Shown here piece by piece: positions 1 through 6,921 of a stretch of DNA of 9,291 nt. How positions within the stretch are numbered: the first letter of the stretch is position 1; each line of letters begins with the position of its first letter. The notes under the pieces are model-generated. The model was given only the letters and a program-made list of their open reading frames with translations, ran no database searches and had not been told where the DNA came from. The position numbers were made by a program, and so were the translations under genes. The stretch covers positions 1 through 9,291 of the forward strand of contig CANNBR010000033.1 in assembly GCA_947502805.1 (NCBI GenBank), written 5' to 3'. The stretch comes from a bacterium (GTDB lineage Bacteria; Babelota; Babeliae; Babelales; CAIQNR01).

Positions 1-747
1 ACACTCTTTTCCTATAACCTTTGCAAGCCCCCCTGCAAGGCGCAATGCACGCTCAATACCCTCTTGAATGCGCGCTTGTTCTTCAGGATGCGCGACTACT
101 ACATCAAGCACTACTTCAATTGAGTGCCGATGAGTTTTTAAAAGCTTAACCGCTTCAATTTCTTGAGCGTCTGCAAACTTGTATGATTTACCATCAATCA
201 CTATCCGATAAAACCCTTGTTCAAAAAGATGTTTTAAATCTTGCTTAAATTCCCCTTTTTCTTCTCGTGCCACGGGAGCAGAAATAGTAACGGTCTGACC
301 TTTAAAAAATGCTATCACATGTTGTGCAATAGCTTCAGGAGACTGAGCTCCCACTGGTGCTTTACAATCTGGACAATGAACTTTACCAATACGGGCAAAA
401 AGCACCCGTAAATAATCATAGACTTCGGTAATGGTCCCTACCGTTGAACGAGGATTAGAACCAACAGTTTTTTGCTCAATAGCAATCGCAGGACACAAGC
501 CTTCAATTTGATCAAAGTCCGGCTTTTTGGCAATTCCTAAAAATTGACGAGCATAAGAAGACAAAGATTCGGTATAGCGACGCTTACCTTCAGTAAATAA
601 AATATCTAAAGCAAGAGAACTCTTACCTGATCCTGAAGGGCCAGTAATCACTGTCAGAGCTTCTTTAGGCAAAGATACGGTAATGTTTTTAAGGTTATGC
701 TCACGAGCACCGACCACACGAATCCAAGAACGAAACTTTTTATCCAC
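1..747 (-). CDS. uvrA: UvrA, excinuclease ABC subunit A (N-terminal part, cut by window edge)
   Basis: UvrA is the damage-sensing ATPase of bacterial nucleotide excision repair; it dimerises, loads UvrB onto damaged DNA and leaves. 249 codons are open from a GTG at 747 to the window edge, so roughly a quarter to a third of the usual ~940 residues is present. Visible landmarks are the family opening (GAREHNLKNI, residues 13-22), Walker A GPSGSGKSS at 36-44, the UvrA signature RRYTESLSSYARQFL at about 56-70, the Q-loop region (CPAIAIEQKT, 85-94), the NPRSTVGT block at 98-105, and a CPDC cysteine pair at 125-128 where UvrA proteins carry zinc-type cysteines. Most UvrA proteins have Leu where this one has Pro37 in Walker A. 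The GTG start is supported by GGAGGT seven bases upstream and by alignment with the family N-terminus. The gene is transcribed away from the tRNA pair. Confidence 0.96.
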   Translation of the reverse strand, partial: MDKKFRSWIRVVGAREHNLKNITVSLPKEALTVITGPSGSGKSSLALDILFTEGKRRYTESLSSYARQFLGIAKKPDFDQIEGLCPAIAIEQKTVGSNPRSTVGTITEVYDYLRVLFARIGKVHCPDCKAPVGAQSPEAIAQHVIAFFKGQTVTISAPVAREEKGEFKQDLKHLFEQGFYRIVIDGKSYKFADAQEIEAVKLLKTHRHSIEVVLDVVVAHPEEQARIQEGIERALRLAGGLAKVIGKEC

Positions 748-754
748 AATCAGT

Positions 755-760
755 ACCTCC
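755..760 (-). promoter_or_regulatory. Shine-Dalgarno site fixing the uvrA GTG start
   Basis: GGAGGT on the minus strand lies seven bases before the GTG at 747. It is the strongest ribosome binding site in the window and decides the non-ATG start. Confidence 0.75.
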
Positions 761-786
761 ACAGGAAGCTTTAAAAAAACCTAAAC

Positions 787-802
787 CTGTCCATTATACC
801 AG
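787..802. promoter_or_regulatory. Candidate LexA-type operator (CTG-N10-CAG) over the uvrA -10
   Basis: The sequence CTGTCCATTATACCAG has the exact CTG-N10-CAG skeleton of the proteobacterial LexA box and completely covers the uvrA -10. The inner bases match the E. coli consensus only partly. uvrA is a classical LexA target in E. coli. A match to the six fixed bases is expected by chance in a few percent of regions this size, so this is a candidate only. Confidence 0.3.
793..801 (-). promoter_or_regulatory. uvrA promoter, extended -10
   Basis: The minus strand reads TGGTATAAT, a perfect -10 hexamer (793-798) with the extended TGN motif. No good -35 is seen 16-18 bases upstream, which fits an extended -10 promoter. 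Transcription would start near 786, giving a leader of about 40 bases before the GTG. Confidence 0.6.
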
Positions 803-823
803 AAAAAATCAGTTTTTTTCATT

Positions 824-852
824 TTGCTTTTTGCAAAAACCTTCTTTATACT
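824..852 (+). promoter_or_regulatory. Promoter for the tRNA-His/tRNA-Pro unit
   Basis: TTGCTT (824-829) and TATACT (847-852) are spaced by 17 bases. The -10 matches the consensus at five of six positions and the -35 at three. Transcription would start near 859, leaving a 5' leader of about 57 bases for removal by tRNA processing. It lies back to back with the uvrA promoter. Confidence 0.5.
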
Positions 853-915
853 AGATTTCACTCTAAGCTTTACTGGAGTACGTTTAAAGAACATGCATTA
901 GTAAAGACAGCGTTG

Positions 916-991
916 GTGAATGTAGCTCAGTTGGTAGAGCACCAGGTTGTGGTTCTGGTGGCCGTGGGTTCAATCCCCACCATTCACCCCA
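916..991 (+). tRNA. tRNA-His (anticodon GTG)
   Basis: A full cloverleaf can be drawn. The acceptor stem is GTGAATG (917-923) with CATTCAC (981-987). The D arm is GCTC/GAGC, the anticodon stem CCAGG/TCTGG around loop TTGTGGT, and the T arm GTGGG-TTCAATC-CCCAC. The anticodon GTG is at 949-951. The extra G at 916 faces C73 at 988, the G-1:C73 pair that identifies tRNA-His to its synthetase. CCA is encoded at 989-991. It is the first gene of a two-tRNA transcript. Confidence 0.97.
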
Positions 992-1005
992 AAATTTGAA
1001 AGTAT

Positions 1006-1081
1006 CGGGATGTGGCGCAATTGGTAGCGCACTCGCTTTGGGAGCGAGGGGTTGTGAGTTCGAGTCTCGCCATCCCGACCA
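1006..1081 (+). tRNA. tRNA-Pro (anticodon TGG)
   Basis: The acceptor stem CGGGATG (1006-1012) pairs with CATCCCG (1071-1077), followed by A73 and an encoded CCA (1079-1081). The D stem is GCGC/GCGC, the anticodon stem CTCGC/GCGAG around TTTGGGA with anticodon TGG at 1039-1041, and the T arm GTGAG-TTCGAGT-CTCGC. Base C1 pairing with G72 is typical of bacterial tRNA-Pro. It lies 14 bases after tRNA-His and probably shares its precursor. Confidence 0.97.
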
Positions 1082-1089
1082 GATATAGA

Positions 1090-1124
1090 AAGCCTGCGGT
1101 TCAGTCCGCGGGCTTTTCTTTTTT
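1090..1124 (+). terminator. Rho-independent terminator of the tRNA unit
   Basis: AAGCCTGCGG (1090-1099) pairs with CCGCGGGCTT (1106-1115), ten pairs with one G-U, around the loop TTCAGT. It is followed by a T-rich tract to 1124. It starts nine bases after the tRNA-Pro CCA and separates the tRNA unit from rodA. Confidence 0.88.
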
Positions 1125-1141
1125 AAAAAAAATTCCAATCT

Positions 1142-1150
1142 TGCTACACT
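1142..1150 (+). promoter_or_regulatory. Possible rodA promoter (extended -10)
   Basis: TGCTACACT is an extended -10 (TGN plus TACACT, four of six consensus bases) just after the tRNA terminator. No good -35 is visible. Transcription would begin near 1157, about 75 bases before the rodA GTG. A promoter is needed somewhere here because the preceding terminator is strong. Confidence 0.3.
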
Positions 1151-1230
1151 ACAAGCTCATTATTTTTACCATTAATCCACCGTCGCTAAAGCTATGGCAG
1201 ACTGCGGGTTAGAACCCTTGAGGAAAACTT

Positions 1231-2322
1231 GTGCTTATCGATCGTCGCTATCTCTTATATTTTGATTGGATCAGTTTTGGCATCACTTGTGCCATTGCTG
1301 CTATTGGCCTTGCCTTCATCTACAGCTCGACCACTTTAGAAAGCCTGCCGTATTCTGTTTATTTTAAAAAACAACTTGCTGGACTTGCGTTCGGCTTTTT
1401 CATTTATATGTTTTTTTGTTTTAAAGATTACCGAAAACTGTGTCAAGTCGGCTATTTTACCTATTTTTTGGTTGTTGGATTATTAGTTTTTACCTTGATT
1501 AAAGGAAAGGTAGGAATGGGAGCTCAACGCTGGATCGATCTTAAATTTTTTCGATTCCAACCATCCGAGCTTGCAAAATTATTCTTCCCCTCTTTTTTGA
1601 CCTACTACCTCTACACCGAAAAAGATGTGCCCTTATATAGCATAAACACTTTTATACCGATTCTTGCCACTATGGTTATCAGCGCTTTACTGATCCTCAA
1701 ACAACCAGATTTGGGAACTGCCATGATTTTTTTTGGTGCAGCACTCGTTATGCTCTGGTTTTCAGGCATAGGGAATCGTTTTTTTAGATGGGGACTCTTA
1801 CTTTCGTTATTGGGAGCTCCTATCGCTTGGAAAGGACTAAAACCCTATCAGCAAAAACGAGTCATGGTTTTTTTAGGTGCAGGTGATAACAGAAAAGAAC
1901 GTTACCAAATTGAACAATCAAAAATAGCGATTGGGTCAGGAGAAATAACTGGAAAAGGTTTTACCAAGGGCACACAAAACACGTTGCTCTTTTTACCAGA
2001 AAGCCGTACTGATTTTATTTTTGCAGTGCTGTGTGAAGAATGGGGTTTCCTCGGAGCGATACTCCTGATGGCTCTTTATCTTCTTTTATTTTTACGAATT
2101 CTGTATCGACTTAAAAAAGTACCTACCTTTTTTGCTCGGCTCCTTGCTATCGGTATTTTAACATCACTCATTTTGGCAACCTTTATTAATATTGCGATGG
2201 TGTGTGACATGTTACCAGTTGTAGGAATTCCGCTCCCCTTGATGAGTTACGGATTAACCTCTTTGTGGATTACGCTCGCAAGCCTTGGTTGGATCCAAGG
2301 CATTACTATGCGAACATTTTAA
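1231..2322 (+). CDS. rodA: RodA, SEDS-family peptidoglycan glycosyltransferase
   Basis: SEDS proteins polymerise lipid II into glycan strands in the inner membrane; RodA does this with a class B PBP in the elongasome. The 363-residue protein is rich in hydrophobic segments, compatible with about ten membrane spans. Family motifs are GAQRWIDLKFFRFQPSELAK (97-116), KQPDLGTA (157-164), IAIGSGEITGKGFTKGTQ (232-249), LPESRTDFIFA (255-265) with Asp261 matching the catalytic aspartate of RodA, and VGIPLPLMSYGLTS (331-344). The two glycines usually found in GSGG and SYGG are replaced by Glu238 and Leu342. The start is GTG, with GAGGA six bases upstream. FtsW is the alternative; length and the WIDLxFFRFQPSE block favour RodA. 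No class B PBP gene is adjacent. dnaE follows in the same direction after 134 bases. Confidence 0.93.
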   Translation: MLIDRRYLLYFDWISFGITCAIAAIGLAFIYSSTTLESLPYSVYFKKQLAGLAFGFFIYMFFCFKDYRKLCQVGYFTYFLVVGLLVFTLIKGKVGMGAQRWIDLKFFRFQPSELAKLFFPSFLTYYLYTEKDVPLYSINTFIPILATMVISALLILKQPDLGTAMIFFGAALVMLWFSGIGNRFFRWGLLLSLLGAPIAWKGLKPYQQKRVMVFLGAGDNRKERYQIEQSKIAIGSGEITGKGFTKGTQNTLLFLPESRTDFIFAVLCEEWGFLGAILLMALYLLLFLRILYRLKKVPTFFARLLAIGILTSLILATFINIAMVCDMLPVVGIPLPLMSYGLTSLWITLASLGWIQGITMRTF

Positions 2323-2363
2323 CAGAATTACTTATCCGAATTAATGAGAAAAGGCTCTCACGA

Positions 2364-2391
2364 TAGACAATCCTTCCTTGTCACGTACACT
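2364..2391 (+). promoter_or_regulatory. Possible dnaE promoter
   Basis: TAGACA (2364-2369, five of six to the -35 consensus) and TACACT (2386-2391, four of six to the -10) are 16 bases apart in the 134-base rodA-dnaE spacer. Transcription would start near 2398, about 59 bases before the ATG. Read-through from rodA is also possible, since no convincing terminator separates the two genes. Confidence 0.35.
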
Positions 2392-2456
2392 TAATAAAAA
2401 CCCAGTTCGGCCTTTGCACAAAGCTTCAAATACCCCTTCTACTACGTGATTTTATT

Positions 2457-5400
2457 ATGGAAAAACATTTTACCCATCTTCACTTGCACACCGATTATTC
2501 CCTCCTTGATGGGGCAATCAGTGTTGATAAGCTTGTTTCTTTCGGTACCACGCATGGCTTAAAAGCACTTGCTATCACCGATCACGGGAACATTTTTGGT
2601 GCGGTAAAATTTTTCCAAGCCTGCAAAAAAGCAAAAATAAAACCAATCATCGGGATGGAAGCGTATCTAACTGAAGATGTAGGTATAAAATCACCCCAAA
2701 ATAAATATTATCACTTGATCCTTTTAGTCGAAAATGAGATCGGGTACAAAAACCTCTGCAAGCTTATTTCCTACTCTTTTAAAGAAGGTTTTTATTTTAA
2801 AAATCGTATCGATTACGCGATTCTTGAAAAACATTCTGAAGGGTTAATTACCACATCCGCCTGCCTTGGTGGCCACATCCCCAAACTTTTAATGGCTAAT
2901 GATATAAAAGGGGTACACGAACGGGTTGACTGGTTCTTGAGAGTGTTTGGCAAAGAACGATTTTATCTGGAAGTACAACCTGAAGATCAACCAGAACAAG
3001 CGGTTTTAAATCAAAAGCTGTATGACCTTGCCAAAGAACGGGACCTCTCGTTGGTAGCCGCTGGCGATTGCCATTACCCCTCTTTGCAAGACCATGAAGC
3101 ACACGAAGTCATGCTCAGTATTCAAACACATGGGAAAATGACTGACCCTGATCGCTTTACTTTTGGCGGATGCCGTAACTACATGCGTAGCCCTCAAGAA
3201 ATGCTTGAGCTTTTTAAAGATCACGAAGAAGCGGTATGGAATTCAGGAGTTATTGCCGATCGCTGTAATTTTGAATTTGAAACGGATAAACTCCATTTCC
3301 CTCAATTTAAAATCCCCCAAGAGCACACAGAAAGAACCTATTTTACTGAGCTTTGTCAAAAAGGGTTCGATGCTCTTCTTGCCAAAGGACGCTTTCCAGC
3401 AGACCGGGTTGAAGAATACCAAGCACGCTTAGACCTTGAAATTGATCTGATTTCAAAAATGGGCTACATCGGTTATTTTTTAGTGGTAGGTGACTTTATT
3501 CAATGGTCAAAAGATAATGCGATTCCTGTTGGCCCTGGTCGTGGATCAGCTGCCGGTTCACTCGTTGCCTGGGCATTACAAATAACGAACATCGATCCAC
3601 TCAAATACAATTTACTTTTTGAACGATTCTTAAACCCTGAACGGGTGTCGATGCCTGATATAGATATCGACTTTTGTATTGAAGGGCGAGAAAAAGTGAT
3701 CAACTATGTTCGTGATAAATATGGGCACGATAATGTCTGCCAAATTATTACGTTCGGTACCATGATGGCAAAAGGTGTCTTGAAAGATGCTGCGCGTGCT
3801 TTAAGTATTCCTTTCGAAGATGCAAACATGCTCACTGCTCTCATCCCTAATCAGCTTAATATTACACTTGCCGAAGCAAAAGAGCAGGAACCTCGCTTAC
3901 AAGAAATGATCAATAGCAACCCTCGCGTTGCTCATCTTTTTGAAATTGCAGAACGGCTTGAAGGGCTTACCCGCCATGCATCAAAACATGCAGCAGGTAT
4001 TGTTATCTCCCCAGAACGAGTTGACGATGTGTTACCGATTTACATCCCTGCAAAAACAACTGATCTTGTCACGCAATACGCGATGACCGAGCTTGAGAGT
4101 TTAGGCTTTTTAAAGATGGACTTTTTGGGGCTTAAAACCCTCACCTTGATTGATCTGACCGTTAAAATGATTAAGAAAATGTATGATGTAGCTATTGATA
4201 TCGATATGCTTCCTCTTGATGATCCAAAAACATTTGCGCTCATTTGTGCAGGAAACACTTCTGGAGTGTTCCAGCTTGAATCAAGCGGATTAAAAGAAGT
4301 ACTGCGCAAGCTGCAACCTGATAAGTTTGAAGATATTATTGCGGTTAACGCACTCTACCGCCCCGGACCATTGGGATCGGGCATGGTCGATGATTACGTT
4401 GAACGACGTCATGGTAGACAAAAAGTAACCTACCTACTACCTGAAGTAGCCGATATTTTAGAAGAAACGTATGGGGTTATTGTCTACCAAGAACAAGTTA
4501 TTAAAATCGCTTCTGCTGTTGCTGGTTATTCCCTTGGAGAAGCTGATATTTTACGCCGCGCTATGGGTAAGAAAAAAGCAGATGTGATGGCAGAACAGAA
4601 AAAGATTTTCGTCGATAAAGCGCACGCCCGCTCAGTTAATCCAAAAAAAGCTGGCGAACTATTTGATCTTATGGCCTACTTTGCTGGCTATGGGTTTAAC
4701 AAATCTCACTCTGCCGCTTATGCACTTATTGCTTATCAAACGGCTTACTTAAAAGCTAACTACCCCGCTGAATTTATGGCAGTGCTTATCACCCTTGACT
4801 CGACCAATGCAGAAAAAATGGCCTTCTACCTTGAAGAAGCAAAGAGCATGAAGCTGGCCATTCTCCCTTCAAATATTAACACCTCAGAAATTGAATTTAG
4901 CGTTCCTGAAAAAGGGAAAATTTTATTTGGCCTCCAAGGTATAAAAAATGTCGGCCCCGCTGCACTTGTCAACATCATTGAGCAACGAAAAATAAAGCCC
5001 TTTACTTCTCTTTTTGATTTCTGCATGCGGGTTGATTTACGTGTTTCTAACAAACGAGTAATTGAGCATCTTATTTTTGCAGGAGCGTTTGACCAAGTCC
5101 CTGGAAATCGAGCTCAAAAAATAGCGGAACTTACGAGCATCATTGACCTTTCTATTGAACGCAAACGCGAAAAGGAAACAGGACAAATGGGGCTCTTTGG
5201 TTTTTCTGCACAAACTCCCAACGCGCCTGATCAATACGTTTTCCAACCACTTGCTGAATGGCCCGATAAAGAAAAATTAGAAAAAGAAAAAGAAGTAATG
5301 GGTTTTTATGTCAGCGCACATCCACTTGATAGTTATAAAAACCAACTCCAACGGCTTGAGCTCTGGCCTTTTGATAAAGCGCTCAAAAGAGTACGTGAAC

Positions 5401-5903
5401 AAAATTCGCTCAAAGAAGTGATTATTGTGGCGTGCGGCATCTTAAAAAGCAAACGAACCATCAACACTAAAAAGGGTGATCGTATGGCATTTGTACAATT
5501 GGAAGATTACACCTCTGCTGCAGAAATCGTGGTATTTCCATCGGTCTATAAAAAAGTGGAACAATGGCTCAATGATCACACAGTATTTATCGTCAAAGGA
5601 GCAGTTGACCAAACCAGTTCAAGTACCTGTAAAATTCTGGCTAATGAACTTGTTCCCCTTGATCTGTTTTTTGAAGAATGGAAGTCATTGCAAGGTGCTA
5701 TCCTTACCCTTCCAGGTGAAGCAACAGCTGAAATCCTGAACCACATAAAAACAGTACTTCCTGCAGGTAAACTTTCTTTGGCAGTAGAGTTTTATGAAAA
5801 TGGTACAAAACTACACCTTAAAACCCCTCGCCGCGTTGCACTTGATTTGACTCTGATCGAGAGCTTTGAAAAGCAGAATATTCTTGTTAGATTTTTGGCT
5901 TAA
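2457..5903 (+). CDS. dnaE: DnaE, DNA polymerase III alpha subunit
   Basis: This is the catalytic subunit of the replicative polymerase. Its 1148 residues are close to E. coli DnaE (1160). The PHP domain (about 1-210) opens HLHLHTDYSLLDGA and keeps all nine typical metal ligands: H9, H11, D18, H43, E68, H86, C136, D204, H206. The polymerase core has GPGRGSAAGS (359-368), PDIDIDF (400-406) giving Asp401 and Asp403, and KMDFLGL with Asp555, the three catalytic aspartates at the same numbers as in E. coli. Later come the YRPGPLGSG loop (634-642), GYGFNKSHSAAY (744-755), a helix-hairpin-helix near 825-837 and a clamp-binding motif QMGLF (910-914). An OB-fold lies at about 985-1065, with a short C-terminal domain after it. 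The ATG fits the family N-terminus, but no clear Shine-Dalgarno precedes it. The gene converges with the TPR-like gene, overlapping by four bases. Confidence 0.98.
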   Translation: MEKHFTHLHLHTDYSLLDGAISVDKLVSFGTTHGLKALAITDHGNIFGAVKFFQACKKAKIKPIIGMEAYLTEDVGIKSPQNKYYHLILLVENEIGYKNLCKLISYSFKEGFYFKNRIDYAILEKHSEGLITTSACLGGHIPKLLMANDIKGVHERVDWFLRVFGKERFYLEVQPEDQPEQAVLNQKLYDLAKERDLSLVAAGDCHYPSLQDHEAHEVMLSIQTHGKMTDPDRFTFGGCRNYMRSPQEMLELFKDHEEAVWNSGVIADRCNFEFETDKLHFPQFKIPQEHTERTYFTELCQKGFDALLAKGRFPADRVEEYQARLDLEIDLISKMGYIGYFLVVGDFIQWSKDNAIPVGPGRGSAAGSLVAWALQITNIDPLKYNLLFERFLNPERVSMPDIDIDFCIEGREKVINYVRDKYGHDNVCQIITFGTMMAKGVLKDAARALSIPFEDANMLTALIPNQLNITLAEAKEQEPRLQEMINSNPRVAHLFEIAERLEGLTRHASKHAAGIVISPERVDDVLPIYIPAKTTDLVTQYAMTELESLGFLKMDFLGLKTLTLIDLTVKMIKKMYDVAIDIDMLPLDDPKTFALICAGNTSGVFQLESSGLKEVLRKLQPDKFEDIIAVNALYRPGPLGSGMVDDYVERRHGRQKVTYLLPEVADILEETYGVIVYQEQVIKIASAVAGYSLGEADILRRAMGKKKADVMAEQKKIFVDKAHARSVNPKKAGELFDLMAYFAGYGFNKSHSAAYALIAYQTAYLKANYPAEFMAVLITLDSTNAEKMAFYLEEAKSMKLAILPSNINTSEIEFSVPEKGKILFGLQGIKNVGPAALVNIIEQRKIKPFTSLFDFCMRVDLRVSNKRVIEHLIFAGAFDQVPGNRAQKIAELTSIIDLSIERKREKETGQMGLFGFSAQTPNAPDQYVFQPLAEWPDKEKLEKEKEVMGFYVSAHPLDSYKNQLQRLELWPFDKALKRVREQNSLKEVIIVACGILKSKRTINTKKGDRMAFVQLEDYTSAAEIVVFPSVYKKVEQWLNDHTVFIVKGAVDQTSSSTCKILANELVPLDLFFEEWKSLQGAILTLPGEATAEILNHIKTVLPAGKLSLAVEFYENGTKLHLKTPRRVALDLTLIESFEKQNILVRFLA

Positions 5904-6553
5904 AACTCTTTCAAATAAGCAACTGCATCTTTGTGCCAGACCGCATTAAGTGCCTCAAGCGAGGCTAGAAAACGGTTCAGTTCTACTTCCCCTGCAAAGC
6001 GCAACAACCCTTCTAGGGCTTTATGCAAATAATTAGTAATAATAGCTTGTTGCGGGTAACGATTTTGAACTGCTTTTAAAACAATCACCTGAAAAAAAGA
6101 CAGCTTTTCTACATCATCAAGACCATCCATTTTTTCAAATACAGCAATAGCTTTATCGACACGCTGCTGCTCTAAAAAAAGTGAACATAACTGTTTTTGA
6201 TACTGAATTATTTTTTCTTTATGGCCAAGCTCATTAAACAAGCTAATAATTTTTTCACAATATTCAGAACGATCAGGTTGAAAAACAACGAGCGTCTCAT
6301 AAATAGAAACTGCCTCAACTGGTTGACCTTTATTATGATATAAATGAGCAGCTTGAATATATTCAGAAAAAGCCTGTTTATCATCAAATGAAGCTAAAAT
6401 TTCAGCCTCTAATTTTTTAATAAATGCTTGATCAGCAAATGAATGGGTAAGAAGCCGAAAAACACTGAGGGCTCGCTCTTTTTCCCCTCTGGTTACAAAT
6501 TCTGAAAGTTTGAACCATGCAATGCTTTGTCTTTCTCCAAGTTCTGCCTTCAT
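5900..6553 (-). CDS. TPR-like helical repeat protein, function unknown
   Basis: I do not recognise a specific family. The 217-residue product looks all-helical. Segments such as AFSEYIQAAHLYHNKGQPVE (about 61-80) and the VSIYETLVVFQPD stretch that follows have the spacing of small and large residues typical of tetratricopeptide repeats, which mediate protein-protein contacts. LEQQRVDKAIAVFEKMDGL (about 127-145) looks like a further repeat. There is no signal peptide or membrane span, so a cytoplasmic protein is likely. The ATG is preceded by AAGGA six bases upstream, which supports the start and argues for a real gene. Its TAA shares the palindrome TTAA with the dnaE stop. tRNA-Phe lies 80 bases upstream on the same strand, so the gene may use read-through from the tRNA or a weak promoter of its own in the AT-rich gap. 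No function can be inferred from the neighbours. Confidence 0.82.
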   Translation of the reverse strand: MKAELGERQSIAWFKLSEFVTRGEKERALSVFRLLTHSFADQAFIKKLEAEILASFDDKQAFSEYIQAAHLYHNKGQPVEAVSIYETLVVFQPDRSEYCEKIISLFNELGHKEKIIQYQKQLCSLFLEQQRVDKAIAVFEKMDGLDDVEKLSFFQVIVLKAVQNRYPQQAIITNYLHKALEGLLRFAGEVELNRFLASLEALNAVWHKDAVAYLKEF

Positions 6554-6633
6554 CTACTGTCCTTTTTTTTTCTATAAAACAATTGTTACCAACCATAATA
6601 TATTCAAGAAGAGAATAGAAGAAGAAAAAAAAA

Positions 6634-6708
6634 TGGTGCCGAGAGAAGGAATCGAACCATCGACACTGCGCTCTTCAGGCGCATGCTCTACCACTGAGCT
6701 ACCCCGGC
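6634..6708 (-). tRNA. tRNA-Phe (anticodon GAA)
   Basis: On the minus strand the acceptor GCCGGGG (6708-6702) pairs with TCTCGGC (6644-6638) with two G-U pairs, then A73 and an encoded CCA (6636-6634). The D arm is GCTC/GAGC with a short loop, and the anticodon stem TGCGC/GCGCA encloses CTGAAGA with anticodon GAA at 6676-6674. The T arm is GATGG-TTCGATT-CCTTC, with a T-T mismatch in its middle pair. A run of nine T follows CCA directly on the transcribed strand. The gene is divergent from pheS, whose product charges it. Confidence 0.95.
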
Positions 6709-6738
6709 ATATTCACAAAGAATGTAAAAGAAGTTCTT

Positions 6739-6766
6739 ATGGTACCGATGCCAGTAACTTTGTCAA
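6739..6766 (-). promoter_or_regulatory. Promoter for tRNA-Phe
   Basis: The minus strand has a perfect TTGACA (6766-6761) and TACCAT (6744-6739, four of six) with a 16-base spacer. Transcription would start near 6732, giving a leader of about 24 bases before the tRNA 5' end. Confidence 0.55.
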
Positions 6767-6841
6767 TAAAAACCAATGCCAATTGCTAAGAGTACAGGCG
6801 TCTGATAGGATAACTACACTTTTAAAGAACACATACGTCAG

Positions 6842-6870
6842 TCTAGAGCTCGCTAAAAACAGTCTATAAT
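6842..6870 (+). promoter_or_regulatory. Promoter for pheS-galU
   Basis: A perfect TATAAT (6865-6870) lies 17 bases after a weak -35, TCTAGA (6842-6847). Transcription would start near 6877, leaving a leader of about 45 bases. I see no Phe-rich leader peptide or terminator/antiterminator of the kind that attenuates pheST in enterobacteria. The leader is also too short for a T-box. Confidence 0.55.
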
Positions 6871-6921
6871 AAGCTCAAAACCTCTCAAAAAGCTGACGAC
6901 TACACAAAGTGATATAAAGTT

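Noticed and set aside
883..893. TTTAAAGAACA shared with 6821-6831 upstream of pheS
   Set aside because: Several shared 11-mers are expected by chance in a window of this size, and the flanking sequence differs.
884..1212. Small open frames on both strands across the tRNA-His/tRNA-Pro pair
   Set aside because: They are translations of tRNA sequence and the terminator, not genes.
2345..2360. Hairpin TGAGA-AAAGGC-TCTCA after rodA as a terminator
   Set aside because: It has only five pairs and no T-tract follows, so termination here is not supported.
5876..5886. Palindrome AGAATATTCT near the end of dnaE as an operator
   Set aside because: It lies inside the coding sequence, is short and AT-rich, and has no second copy near a promoter.
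6783..6811. Second candidate pheS promoter (TTGCTA, 17 bases, TAGGAT)
   Set aside because: Both hexamers match only four of six bases, and a perfect TATAAT lies closer to pheS.
6510..6869. 119-codon plus-strand frame across tRNA-Phe
   Set aside because: It is antisense to the tRNA and the start of the TPR-like gene, with no ribosome binding site; its middle is a well-known artefact of tRNA translation.
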